Part shown: in pieces, positions 17,974-26,525 of the stretch | Position numbering within the stretch: the stretch's first letter is position 1 | Layout of the letters: the number at the start of each line of letters is the position of its first letter | Source of the DNA: Clostridium celatum DSM 1785 | Lineage (GTDB): Bacteria; Bacillota; Clostridia; Clostridiales; Clostridiaceae | Assembly: GCF_000320405.1 (NCBI RefSeq) | Contig: NZ_KB291609.1 | Location: 1 to 49,817 of the forward strand | DNA length: 49,817 nt | Direction of reading: 5' to 3' | Made by a program: the position numbers and the translations under genes | The notes under the pieces: model-generated | What the model was told of the DNA's origin: nothing | The model's input: the letters and a program-made list of their open reading frames with translations, nothing else | Database searches by the model: none

Positions 17974-18861
17974 TTATTTTCCCTCCTTGCTTTCGTAATA
18001 ATTCATAAATGTATCTTCAAGCGTTTGCTCACTAATTAATAATTTATTTATTTTATATTTTGAAAACTCCTTAATTAAAGAATCAATTCCTTTATTATAA
18101 TTAAATATAATTTCATCATTTTCTCGGTGAATTGATTGTCCTCCTATTTCTTTTATTTTATATTCATTTAATTCATTTGATTTTACTACTATTTTTAAAG
18201 CTGATTTTTTTGCAAGCTTTTCTATAACAACAGTATCAATAATTTTTCCATCTTTAATAACAGCAACTCTATCACACAAATTTTCTACTTCAACTAAATT
18301 ATGAGATGATAAAAAAACTGTAGTTCCTTTTTTTCTTTCCTCTTCTAATAATTCAAATAACTTCTTTTGAATTAATGGATCTAACCCATTAGTAGGCTCA
18401 TCTAAAATAAGTAACTTAGGCTTATGTATTAAAGCCTGTACTATAGCAACCTTCTTTTTATTTCCTAAAGAAAGCTCTGACATTTTCTTATTAATATCAA
18501 CATCTAATAATCTATATAAATTATCTACTTCTTCTTGAATAACTCCACTATAAAAGCTTGAAGAATATTTTATTATATCTTTTACCTTAATTTCATCATA
18601 AAATCTAACTTCACTTGGTACATATCCAATATATTTTTTTATTTCATTACTTTCTTTAACTATGTCTTTTCCTAACATTTTTGCTGAACCAGAAGTTGGA
18701 AATATAAAATTTAAAAGCGTTCTAATAGTGGTGGATTTCCCTGCACCATTAGGTCCTACAAACCCAAATATTTCTCCTTCTTTTACCTTTAGATTTACAT
18801 CTATTATTCCTCTACTTTTGCCATAAGATTTTGTTAGATTATTAGTTTCAATAATATACAT
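17974..18861 (-). CDS. ABC transporter ATP-binding protein
   Basis: ATPase subunit of 295 aa. Walker A is GPNGAGKST, the signature-equivalent ELSLGNKKKV, Walker B LLILDEPTNGLDP, and the H-loop SSHNLVEVE. A C-terminal regulatory extension of ~80 residues resembles the DUF4162-type tail. The second Met (18861) is preferred because GGGGG lies six bases before it, while the first ATG at 18867 touches the GGGGG. It forms a pair with the following permease. A TTGTTA-N16-TATAAG promoter is seen just upstream, so the pair may be transcribed apart from the YdcF-like gene. Confidence 0.92.
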   Translation of the reverse strand: MYIIETNNLTKSYGKSRGIIDVNLKVKEGEIFGFVGPNGAGKSTTIRTLLNFIFPTSGSAKMLGKDIVKESNEIKKYIGYVPSEVRFYDEIKVKDIIKYSSSFYSGVIQEEVDNLYRLLDVDINKKMSELSLGNKKKVAIVQALIHKPKLLILDEPTNGLDPLIQKKLFELLEEERKKGTTVFLSSHNLVEVENLCDRVAVIKDGKIIDTVVIEKLAKKSALKIVVKSNELNEYKIKEIGGQSIHRENDEIIFNYNKGIDSLIKEFSKYKINKLLISEQTLEDTFMNYYESKEGK

Positions 18862-18898
18862 AACCATCCCCCTATTTTTACTTATATGATCTTTACTT

Positions 18899-18926
18899 CT
18901 TATAAAATTAGCACCTGCTCTAACAA
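18899..18926 (-). promoter_or_regulatory. Probable sigma-A promoter of the ABC ATPase/permease pair
   Basis: Minus strand -35 TTGTTA (18921-18926), a 16-base spacer and -10 TATAAG (18899-18904), about 35 bases upstream of the ATPase start. There is no dyad that would suggest a dedicated regulator. Confidence 0.4.
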
Positions 18927-18961
18927 CTTTTTATGTGATTTTACCAAACCACTTATAAACT

Positions 18962-19738
18962 TTATTGCTTAAAAACATACGCTTTTATAACACCAAAGAA
19001 TTCTCTCACATAAAATACCAAAGTTGAACTTTTATGGGCCGGTGCTGGATAACCTAAAGTATCGAACCCAACCTCATTGGCTAAGTATTTAGCCCTATAC
19101 ATATGAAAATTATTAGATATAACGGTTATTTTAAATTCCTCTTTTCCTGTTTGCTTTTCAAGTAATTCCTTAGTAAATAAAAAGTTTTCATAAGTATTTC
19201 TAGACTTATCTTCCATTATAATTAGATTTTCATCTACTCCATTTGACACTAGAAAATTTCTCATTGCAGAAGCTTCAGTAATATCTTCACCTTCTCCTTG
19301 TCCACCTGATACAATTATTTTTACATCTGGATAAATCTCATTAAATTCTAATGCTGTTTCCAATCTATAGAGTAAAGATGTACTAATTTCACTCCCTCTA
19401 AGTCCAGCACCTAAAACAACTAAATACTGTGGCTTCCCCATATCATAATGATGCCCATTATAAATTATTATTCCTTCGATAGTTATAAAAATTATTACTG
19501 CTATTGTAAAAAATATAGTAATTACTCGTCTTAATATTCTAGGAATTTTTCCCCAGATATTAATTTCAAATTTTATCTCTATTAACCCATACATAAAAAG
19601 TGCTATTCCTAACATACAAAACATACTTGAAAATGCAATAAATCCAAACGAAATCTTTAATATTAAATAATAGAGCATTAATACTACACCTATTGCTATA
19701 AATGACTTATATATAATCTTTTCTTTATTACTCAACAC
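18962..19738 (-). CDS. YdcF/SanA-like DUF218 family membrane protein
   Basis: Protein of 258 aa: four N-terminal hydrophobic helices (about 12-28, 30-50, 70-95) followed by an extracellular or cytoplasmic-face DUF218 domain (about 100-258). DUF218 hallmarks are visible: YLVVLGAGLRGSEIS, IIVSGGQGEGEDITEASAM, EDKSRNTYEN and NNFHMYRAKYLA. YdcF of E. coli binds S-adenosylmethionine, and relatives affect envelope barrier function (SanA, ElyC); the role here is not established. The start is GTG at 19738 or the next codon TTG at 19735; both lie within range of GGGGG, the TTG having the better spacing. Confidence 0.88.
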   Translation of the reverse strand: MLSNKEKIIYKSFIAIGVVLMLYYLILKISFGFIAFSSMFCMLGIALFMYGLIEIKFEINIWGKIPRILRRVITIFFTIAVIIFITIEGIIIYNGHHYDMGKPQYLVVLGAGLRGSEISTSLLYRLETALEFNEIYPDVKIIVSGGQGEGEDITEASAMRNFLVSNGVDENLIIMEDKSRNTYENFLFTKELLEKQTGKEEFKITVISNNFHMYRAKYLANEVGFDTLGYPAPAHKSSTLVFYVREFFGVIKAYVFKQ

Positions 19739-19925
19739 TACTCCCCCTTACATAAATACCTTTTTTAATTTACTTTAATTATAAGTTATATTTTATTAAA
19801 CTTAAAACTCTTTTTACTTTATTTAACTTTTTTTCCTAATAAAAATATTAATTTATTTTTATTTTCCTTTTATTAAATAAAGTAATATAATAAAATTATA
19901 CAAATAGTAACAAGGAGATAAAAAG

Positions 19926-20795
19926 ATGAATCTTAATAGAAATGATCATTGTTGGTGTGGCAGCAATAAAAAATACAAAAATTGTCATCTTCATTTTGAT
20001 GAAAAAATAAACTCTTATAGACTTAGAGGACACGTTGTTCCACCTCATAATATAATTAAAACACCAGAGCAAATTGAAAAAATTAAAGAAAGCTGTGCAA
20101 TAAATACTGCAGTATTAGATTTAGTAGCTAAAAATATTAAAGCTGGTATGTCTACAGAAGAAATAAATACTTTAGTTCATAATTTTACAGTGTCAAAAGG
20201 TGCAATTCCTGCTCCTCTTAACTTCCAAGGATATCCTAAAAGTGTTTGTACTTCTTTAAATGATGAAGTTTGTCATGGAATCCCTAGTGATGATGTTATT
20301 TTAGAAGAAGGAGATATAGTAAACGTAGATGTATCTACTATTTATAATGGATATTTTTCCGATGCTTCTAGAATGTTTAAAATAGGAAATGTTCATCCTG
20401 ATTTAGATAAACTAGTTAGAGTTGCTAAGGAATGCTTAGATAAAGGATTAGAGGCTGCAAAACCATGGGGATTTTTAGGCGATGTTGCTGAAGCAGTACA
20501 AAAACATGCTGAAGCAAATGGCTTCTCTGTTGTTAGAGAATTTGGCGGACACGGAATAGGCCTTGAATTCCACGAAGCACCTTTCGTTTCTCATGTAGGT
20601 AAAAAAAATACTGGAATGTTACTTGTTCCTGGTATGATATTTACTATTGAACCTATGATTAATATGGGTAAACCTGACATATTTATAGATTCTGATGATG
20701 GTTGGACTGTCCTAACTGAAGATGGATATCCATCAGCTCAATGGGAATATACAGTATTAGTAACTGAAACTGGTGTTGAAGTTTTAACTTATTAA
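19926..20795 (+). CDS. map: Methionine aminopeptidase, type I, with N-terminal SEC-C zinc motif
   Basis: Removes the initiator Met from nascent proteins in the cytoplasm. The protein has 289 aa, about 40 more than the minimal type I enzyme. The extra N-terminus is a SEC-C motif: Cys9-Trp-Cys11 ... KYKNCH (Cys20, His21), a zinc-binding tag also seen at the end of SecA that can contact the ribosome. The catalytic domain shows NFQGYPKSVCTSLNDEVCHG, the metal-site Asp residues in VNVDVS and FSDASR, the active-site GGHGIG, and the Glu residues in TIEPM and WEYTV. The start ATG follows AAGGAG by nine bases. Single gene with a perfect terminator. Clostridia often carry two map genes, one in the ribosomal protein operon; this SEC-C form is the stand-alone type. 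Confidence 0.95.
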   Translation: MNLNRNDHCWCGSNKKYKNCHLHFDEKINSYRLRGHVVPPHNIIKTPEQIEKIKESCAINTAVLDLVAKNIKAGMSTEEINTLVHNFTVSKGAIPAPLNFQGYPKSVCTSLNDEVCHGIPSDDVILEEGDIVNVDVSTIYNGYFSDASRMFKIGNVHPDLDKLVRVAKECLDKGLEAAKPWGFLGDVAEAVQKHAEANGFSVVREFGGHGIGLEFHEAPFVSHVGKKNTGMLLVPGMIFTIEPMINMGKPDIFIDSDDGWTVLTEDGYPSAQWEYTVLVTETGVEVLTY

Positions 20796-20830
20796 AAAAT
20801 AATGGTACAAAATTTTGTACCATTATTTTT
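20795..20830 (+). terminator. Terminator of map
   Basis: Perfect 18-base palindrome with arms AAAAATAATGGTACAAAA and its complement, no loop bases beyond the stem centre, ending in a T-run. Confidence 0.9.
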
Positions 20831-20868
20831 TATATGAATCTTATATTTTTTAGAAGGGGGGAATTTAG

Positions 20869-21594
20869 TTGAATAAATTTGAAAGTAAAAATTATATTTT
20901 TAACTATACTGATAATCCAATTGTAAAAAATGATATTAATAAAATAGTATCAACTCAAGAAATTTGTTTTCAACATATTTGTAACGTTCTAGAAGTTAAA
21001 ATGAATTCTAAAATTAATTATTATCTTTGTAACTCACCTAAAGAGGTTGGAGAAATTTATGGTGATAATGAACCTTGTAATGGCTTTGCTTGTAAAATGG
21101 ATAAAATATATGCAGTATATAATGAACATCTTAAATGTATCGGTTTCCATGAAGATGCACATATTATTTCTTATAACACTCTAGGTATACCTCCTCAAAC
21201 ATTTATTAGAGAAGCATTAGCTATGTATTTTGATAAAGCTTACTGGGGGATTTCTAATTATCACTGGGTTAGTTATTTTATTAAAAATAATTTTTATATT
21301 AACATTGAAAAACTTATAGATAATAATATATTTTATAAAAATAATCATGTCATTACTTATACCACAGGTGGTGCATTTTTAGATTATTTGATTTCTTTAT
21401 TTGGAATAAATAAATTTAAAAATTTTTATACTAATTTAAATGAAGAAAACTTTGAATCTAGCTTTTTAAGTGTTTATAATATTTCATTAAACGAAGCAGA
21501 AAATAAATTTCTTAACTATATTAAAGTATTAAAAAGTAGTGATGATATTAATAATTTGATAATCTCTTATTGTAAAGATTTGAATATTAAATAA
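20869..21594 (+). CDS. Putative zinc metallopeptidase (HExxH), gluzincin-like
   Basis: Soluble protein of 241 aa, not recognised as a named family. A zincin motif is present: HEDAH (about residues 95-99) followed 24 residues later by REALAMYFD, whose Glu would be the third zinc ligand in a gluzincin arrangement similar to peptidase MA-like enzymes. The N-terminal part (YIFNYTDNPIVKNDINKI) resembles the start of cell-surface basic-protein-like metallopeptidase domains, but there is no signal peptide. The start is TTG at 20869, with GGGGGG six bases upstream. It is followed after 16 bases by the HD-domain gene, so the two are probably co-transcribed. Function is inferred from motif only. Confidence 0.75.
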   Translation: MNKFESKNYIFNYTDNPIVKNDINKIVSTQEICFQHICNVLEVKMNSKINYYLCNSPKEVGEIYGDNEPCNGFACKMDKIYAVYNEHLKCIGFHEDAHIISYNTLGIPPQTFIREALAMYFDKAYWGISNYHWVSYFIKNNFYINIEKLIDNNIFYKNNHVITYTTGGAFLDYLISLFGINKFKNFYTNLNEENFESSFLSVYNISLNEAENKFLNYIKVLKSSDDINNLIISYCKDLNIK

Positions 21595-21610
21595 GAAAGG
21601 TTAAATACTT

Positions 21611-22261
21611 ATGGATAAAGATTTAATTATAGAAAAAACAAAGGAATTTGTAAAAAACAAGTTATATGGTGAAGGTAGTGGTCATGACTGGTTTCATATA
21701 GAAAGAGTTTATAATTTATCAAGATTTTTAGCTAACGAAGAAAAAGCTGATAATTTTATAGTTGAAATGACCGCTTTACTTCATGATATTGATGATTGGA
21801 AATTTTCAAATGGTACTAAAACAAATACTACTATAACAGAAGAATTTTTAAATTCAGTGAATGTTGATAAAGAATCAATTAATAAAATAATTACTATTAT
21901 AAAAACTATGTCTTTTAAAGGTGGCGTAGTTAATTCAACTCAAAATACTATAGAAGGAATGATAGTGCAAGATGCTGATAGACTTGATGCTATTGGTGCC
22001 ATTGGAATTGCCAGAACTTTTGCTTATGGTGGAAGTAAAAATAGACCAATTTATGATCCTAATATAGCGCCAATTAATTTTACATCATTAGAAGAAGTTA
22101 AAAATGCTGAAAATCATACAATAAATCATTTTTATGAAAAACTACTTAAATTAAAGGATTTAATGAATACTGATTCAGCAAAAATTATTGCAGAAAAAAG
22201 ACATAAATTTATGGAGAACTTCCTAAAAGAATTCTACTCTGAGTGGAACTTTAATTATTAA
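21611..22261 (+). CDS. HD-domain phosphohydrolase (YpgQ-like)
   Basis: Metal-dependent phosphohydrolase of 216 aa. The HD signature is complete: GHDWFHIERV, LLHDIDDWKF with the His-Asp pair, and DADRLDAIGAIGIARTFAYGG, the strongly conserved block of the YpgQ/YedJ group. B. subtilis YpgQ hydrolyses nucleoside triphosphates to the monophosphate, so house-cleaning of nucleotides is a plausible role. The start ATG has AAGG eight bases upstream. It probably shares a transcript with the putative metallopeptidase just before it; no functional link between the two is obvious. Confidence 0.92.
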   Translation: MDKDLIIEKTKEFVKNKLYGEGSGHDWFHIERVYNLSRFLANEEKADNFIVEMTALLHDIDDWKFSNGTKTNTTITEEFLNSVNVDKESINKIITIIKTMSFKGGVVNSTQNTIEGMIVQDADRLDAIGAIGIARTFAYGGSKNRPIYDPNIAPINFTSLEEVKNAENHTINHFYEKLLKLKDLMNTDSAKIIAEKRHKFMENFLKEFYSEWNFNY

Positions 22262-22491
22262 ATTCACTTCAATTATACCATTGTATTATATTTAATTAGT
22301 TTTTATTGATATATTTACATAAAAGCAACTATTTTTTTGAAATAATATAATTTTATAGATACTTTTTTATATAAAATTTGCCATATTATTAAAACTTATT
22401 TTTTCTGTTTTATTTTTTTCATTTTTGTTATAAAATTAATACTTGCAAGAAATGTTTCAATAGTTAAACATCTTGAAAGGAGAGCTTCATT

Positions 22492-24116
22492 TTGAATAAA
22501 GATTTAACCAAAGAAGAATTACGAAAAATATACGGAAAAGTAAGTCCATTTGAATTTAAAGATAAATTAATTAAATTAGCCAAGCTAAATAAAAGTAATG
22601 TCATATTAGATGCTGGAAGAGGCAATCCTAACTGGACAGCTGCAACTCCTAGACAAGCATTTTTTACTTTCGGACAATTTGCAGTATTAGAAACACAAAG
22701 AACTCTTTGTATTGGTGATTTAGCAGGTATGCCACAAAAAGATGGTATAGCTAAAAGATTGTTAAATTACTTAAATGATAATCCCCTTTTACCTGGAGTA
22801 GATTTAATTAGAGAACTTTATCACTATGGTGTTAATACACTTGCTTTTGATGCAGATGAGTGGATTTTTGAATTAGTTGATGGAATAATTGGAGATAACT
22901 ACCCTGTTCCCGATAGAATGCTTGTACATATTGAAAAAGTAGTAAATAAATATCTATTAAAAGAATTATGTGGAGATAAAAAATTTGAAAGCAATTTTGA
23001 TGTCTTTGGAGTTGAAGGTGGTACTGCAGCAATGTGCTATATCTTTGATTCTCTAGCAAAAAATAATCTTTTAAATAAAGGTGATAAAATAGCTTTAATG
23101 ACACCTATATTTACTCCATATTTAGAAATACCACACTTACCAACCTATAATTTTGAAGTTATAAATATTCATGCTAGTGAAGTTGATGAAAATGGAATTC
23201 CAACTTATCAATATCCAAGAGAGGAATTAGATAAGCTTAAAGATACCTCTATAAAAGCAGTCTTTATAGTTAACCCAAACAATCCTGCTTCAATAGCATT
23301 AAATGATGAATGTAAAGAAAACTTAATTGACATAGTAAATAACTATAATCCTAATTTAATGATTATAACTGATGATGTTTATTGTACTTTTGTTAATAAC
23401 TTTAGATCTGTCATTAGTGATTTACCTTATAATACAATAGTTGTTTATTCATTATCAAAATATTTTGGAGTAACTGGTTGGAGACTTGGTGCTGTAATGC
23501 TTAATGAAAATAATATATACAATAAGCTAATAAGCGAATTACCAAAATCTCATAAAGAAACTTTAAATTTAAGATATTGCCATCTTTCTTCAGAACCCGT
23601 AAAACTTCCATTTATGGATAGATTAGTGCTGATAGTAGACAAGTTGCTTTAAATCATACTGCTGGACTTTCTACTCCTCAACAAGTACAAATGGCATTTT
23701 TCTGTGCATTTACATTAATAGATAGTGATAATACATATAAAAATTTAACTATAGATATTTGTAAGAGGCGTAAAAAGCTATTGTGTGATGGATTAGAACT
23801 TGAAGTTTTTAATGATCCTAACTACGCTTCTTATTATACAGAAATTAATATTTTAGATTGGGCAAGAGTTGAATATGGACAAGAGCTTTCAGATTTTATT
23901 GAAAAATCTCATACTCCATTCGATATTCTTTATGATTTAGCTAAAAATCATTCAACTATATTATTAAACGGTGATGGTTTTGCTTCTTGTAGATGGGGAT
24001 TAAGAGTTTCACTTGCAAATCTTAATGATGAAGCCTATATACTTATAGGTCAAACACTTAGAAAAATATTCAATAATCTTGTTAATGAATTTGAGTTAAG
24101 TTCACAAGAACAGTAA
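22492..24116 (+). pseudogene. aspD: Aspartate 4-decarboxylase (bifunctional aminotransferase), frameshifted
   Basis: PLP enzyme that converts L-aspartate to L-alanine and CO2. The first part (22492-23652) encodes DAGRGNPNW, VEGGTAAM, VNPNNPAS, and YSLSKYFGVTGWRLG with the PLP-binding Lys. At about 23626-23630 one base is missing: inserting one base gives DRLVADSRQVALNHTAGLST, which fits the family, and the frame then runs to 24116 (HTAGLSTPQQVQ ... WGLRVSLANL). The repaired length of 541 aa matches known enzymes (about 530-545). The start is TTG at 22492 with AAGGAGAG ten bases upstream. No homopolymer surrounds the lesion, so a real mutation is plausible, but an assembly error cannot be excluded. 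No aspartate-alanine antiporter (aspT) lies nearby. Confidence 0.9.
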
Positions 24117-24137
24117 TCCTCTAAATTAATCCAAAAT

Positions 24138-24179
24138 AAAAAGAGCAAATTAATAGATATTTATTAATTTGCTCTTTTA
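24138..24179. terminator. Bidirectional terminator between convergent genes
   Basis: Hairpin AAAAGAGCAAATTAATA / TATTAATTTGCTCTTTT with a 6-base loop and A/T runs on both sides, between aspD and the amidase gene. Confidence 0.85.
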
Positions 24180-24219
24180 TTATAAATATAAAATAACTTA
24201 TTCTTTATCTTATTAAAGC

Positions 24220-24693
24220 TTATTTATTAATTCTTTTTTGCAACTCTAATCTAAATTCATCCATACTAAAAAGCTTACCTGGACAAGTTTTAGTAACTCC
24301 CTCAAGTTCTCTATGCCCTAAAACCTTTTTAGTTTCAATATCATACTTTTTCATAAAATACAAAGTAATATTTATTAAAGCATCCATTTGCTCCTTTAAT
24401 GGCTTTGTTTCATCAAAATTTCCTGCAAGTGCAATTCCAATTGAATTATGATTATGTAATTTTGCATGTGCTCCTACATACATGCCTCTTCCTTCAAATA
24501 TTTCTCCATCTTTTTCAATAAAATAATTGTATCCTATGCCAGCCCATTTAAATCTTTCTATATGCATTTCATGAGTACTTTTTACTGTAAGCTTTGGATT
24601 ATGTGTATGGTGAATTATTATATTCTCAATATGGTTTAACGGTATTAGTTCTTCATTAAATTTTAGATCTACTTTTTTTATATTAATTTCCAT
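24220..24693 (-). CDS. N-acetylmuramoyl-L-alanine amidase (Amidase_2/PGRP fold)
   Basis: Zinc amidase of 157 aa that cleaves between muramic acid and the stem peptide. The whole protein is one Amidase_2 domain. Zinc ligands are visible in IIIHHTHNP (first His) and in the C-terminal GHRELEGVTKTCPG (His and Cys); the substrate-site Tyr is in GIGYNYFIEKDG. There is no signal peptide and no cell-wall-binding domain, unlike exported autolysins, so it resembles phage endolysin modules or intracellular recycling amidases. No other phage genes are nearby. The start ATG follows GGGGTGA by about seven bases. Single gene sharing a convergent terminator. Confidence 0.9.
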   Translation of the reverse strand: MEINIKKVDLKFNEELIPLNHIENIIIHHTHNPKLTVKSTHEMHIERFKWAGIGYNYFIEKDGEIFEGRGMYVGAHAKLHNHNSIGIALAGNFDETKPLKEQMDALINITLYFMKKYDIETKKVLGHRELEGVTKTCPGKLFSMDEFRLELQKRINK

Positions 24694-24830
24694 TATATAG
24701 TCACCCCAATTGAATTATATATTTTATAATTTAAATTATCCACTTTATTACACAAATAATCCATAGTAATATTAATAAATTTTAAACTATAATAATTCTA
24801 TAAATAACTATAAAGATAATTCAATGACTA

Positions 24831-24875
24831 ATAAAAAGAATTAATTACTTCTTTAACTAATTCCTTTCTTATTAA
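24831..24875 (-). terminator. Possible terminator of the 68-aa gene
   Basis: Imperfect inverted repeat AAGAAAGGAATTA / TAATTAATTCTTTTTATT on the minus strand, ending in a T-rich run, a few bases past the stop at 24887. Confidence 0.4.
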
Positions 24876-24886
24876 AGATTTTCTTA

Positions 24887-25093
24887 TTATCCTTGTAGTT
24901 GTCTATTTAATAAAAAAATATTATCAATTTTATTACCACTTTCATCATAATAATTCACATCTATTCCTTCTATATATCCAATTGTATCTCTATCTAACAC
25001 CTGACCTTGAATTTTTAGAAGTTCACTTTCATCCATTGGAAGTTCAATATCCTTTGTTTCATTATCTCTATCACATACCATCTTTATTTTCAT
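24887..25093 (-). CDS. Hypothetical 68-aa acidic protein
   Basis: Small soluble protein, not recognised. The start ATG follows AAGGAG by nine bases, and composition and codon use look coding: MKIKMVCDRDNETKDIELPM, then GYIEGIDVNYYDESGNKID. The single Cys and the acidic beta-rich character give no clue to function. It stands alone between the amidase and the divergent sirtuin gene, with its own ribosome-binding site. The 239 bases to the sirtuin start contain no obvious element beyond AT-rich sequence. Confidence 0.7.
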   Translation of the reverse strand: MKIKMVCDRDNETKDIELPMDESELLKIQGQVLDRDTIGYIEGIDVNYYDESGNKIDNIFLLNRQLQG

Positions 25094-25332
25094 AACATCA
25101 TTCTCCTTTATTGATTTAGTATGTTTAAAAACAATAAACCTAATACTCTTTCATTAAATTATTTATTACTATATAAAATCTACATTGCCCTATTCCTCTA
25201 AGAATAGTTTTAATCTTAGTTATCTATTAATTATTCAATATCCATTAATTTAACCCTTATTAATCTTATTTTATTTTTCTATTTATTTGTGCAATAATAA
25301 AATCATAAAATAAATACGGAGATGATTTTATT

Positions 25333-26070
25333 ATGAGTACTGAAATAGAAAAATTAAGTCAAATACTTAAAGAAAGTAATAATATTGTATTCTTTGGAGG
25401 AGCTGGTGTATCAACTGAAAGTGGAATTCCTGACTTTAGGAGTTCTAATGGATTATTTAATGAGAAACTTAATATAACATTTACCCCAGAACAATTAGTA
25501 TCTCATAGCTTTTATATACGTTATCCTGAAGAATTTTTTAATTTTTATAAAGCTAAGCTTATCTATCCAGAAGCAAAACCTAACAAAGCCCATCTTGCAC
25601 TTGCTAAACTTGAAAAAATGGGCAAATTAAAAGCTGTTATAACTCAAAATATAGACGGATTACATCAAGCTGCTGGTAGTAAAAATGTTTTTGAGCTTCA
25701 TGGTTCTGTTTTAAGAAATTATTGCGTAAAATGTCATGCTTTTTATGATGAAAAGTTTATCCTAGAATCAAAAGGCGTGCCTACTTGTACTAAATGTGGT
25801 GGAAGAGTTAAACCTGATGTAGTTCTTTATGAAGAAGGATTAGATGATAATACTATTAGAGGGGCAGTTAATGCAATTGCTAATGCTGATACTTTAATTA
25901 TAGGTGGAACTTCTCTTGTTGTTTACCCAGCTGCTGGTCTTATTGATTACTTTAGAGGTAAAAATTTAGTACTTATCAATAAAACTTCTACTTCTGCTGA
26001 TAGTAAAGCTGATTTAGTTATTAATGATTCTATAGGAAAAGTATTAGATAAGGCTATTAATACTATTTAA
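25333..26070 (+). CDS. NAD-dependent protein deacylase, sirtuin (Sir2) family
   Basis: Cytoplasmic NAD+-dependent lysine deacetylase of 245 aa. Motifs in order: NAD loop GAGVSTESGIPDFRS (23-37), QNIDGLHQAAG, catalytic His in ELHGSV, zinc Cys pairs YCVKC and CTKCGG, then PDVVLYEEGL, GGTSLVVYPAAGL and LINKTST. The residues that mark desuccinylase-type (class III) sirtuins, a Tyr-x-x-Arg pair after the NAD loop, seem to be absent at the usual place: the segment reads NITFTPEQLVSHSF, as in class U/deacetylase-type bacterial sirtuins. The start ATG follows CGGAG by ten bases. Single gene with a perfect terminator. Confidence 0.95.
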   Translation: MSTEIEKLSQILKESNNIVFFGGAGVSTESGIPDFRSSNGLFNEKLNITFTPEQLVSHSFYIRYPEEFFNFYKAKLIYPEAKPNKAHLALAKLEKMGKLKAVITQNIDGLHQAAGSKNVFELHGSVLRNYCVKCHAFYDEKFILESKGVPTCTKCGGRVKPDVVLYEEGLDDNTIRGAVNAIANADTLIIGGTSLVVYPAAGLIDYFRGKNLVLINKTSTSADSKADLVINDSIGKVLDKAINTI

Positions 26071-26094
26071 AATTATTATATTGCTTAATTTAAA

Positions 26095-26137
26095 ATAGGT
26101 ATGTCAATAAATCAACTCCATTTATTGACATACCTAT
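26095..26137 (+). terminator. Terminator of the sirtuin gene
   Basis: Perfect 18-base stem ATAGGTATGTCAATAAAT with its complement, and a 7-base loop, followed by a T-rich run. Confidence 0.85.
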
Positions 26138-26163
26138 CTTTATTGTATATTAAAATCTAATTA

Positions 26164-26436
26164 TTATTTAAAAGCCCCCATATCATATGTTGTCTCAAAA
26201 ACCTTTCTATTTACAACCCAAACATCTTCAAAATTGGGTTGTCCATTTTCATCTGCATCACATACAATATAATCTCCAGCTCCATGTTCAACTTCTGGTC
26301 TATTAGCTATAAGAACATCCCCCCAAGCAGTATTGATTTCTACTTGTTTATTAACTGGAACAAATGCAGCAAATGTTGCTTTACCAGCCTTTGTTTGAAG
26401 TTTAATGAAATTATCTACTGTAAAATCTTCAGCTAC
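26164..26436 (-). pseudogene. 5'-truncated gene remnant of 90 codons
   Basis: Between the sirtuin terminator and the SPOR gene, the minus strand holds a 90-codon open frame that reads like a real protein (KLQTKAGKATFAAFVPVNKQ, INTAWGDVLIANRPEVEHG, AGDYIVCDADENGQPNFED, WVVNRKVFETTYD) and ends in TAA at 26164. It begins directly after a TAA (26437-26439) and has no ATG, GTG or TTG start except a Met six residues from the end, and no ribosome-binding site. I therefore call it a remnant whose 5' end is lost. The pattern GAGDYIV...EDVWVVNRKVFETTY recalls small proteins found in clostridial and phage genomes, but I cannot name a family. No neighbouring sequence supplies the missing part. Confidence 0.6.
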
Positions 26437-26525
26437 TTATTTTTTTCTATTTTTTAATACAATTTTATCAACCAATCCGAATATTATTTCGCATTTGTAT
26501 ATTTTTCAATATATATATCAAAGTT

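Noticed and set aside
23620..23640. Programmed frameshifting in aspD
   Set aside because: No slippery heptamer or downstream pseudoknot is seen, and the enzyme is normally made from one frame.
24220..24693. Prophage remnant around the amidase gene
   Set aside because: A phage-like amidase alone, with no holin, tail, integrase or att repeats nearby, does not support a prophage.
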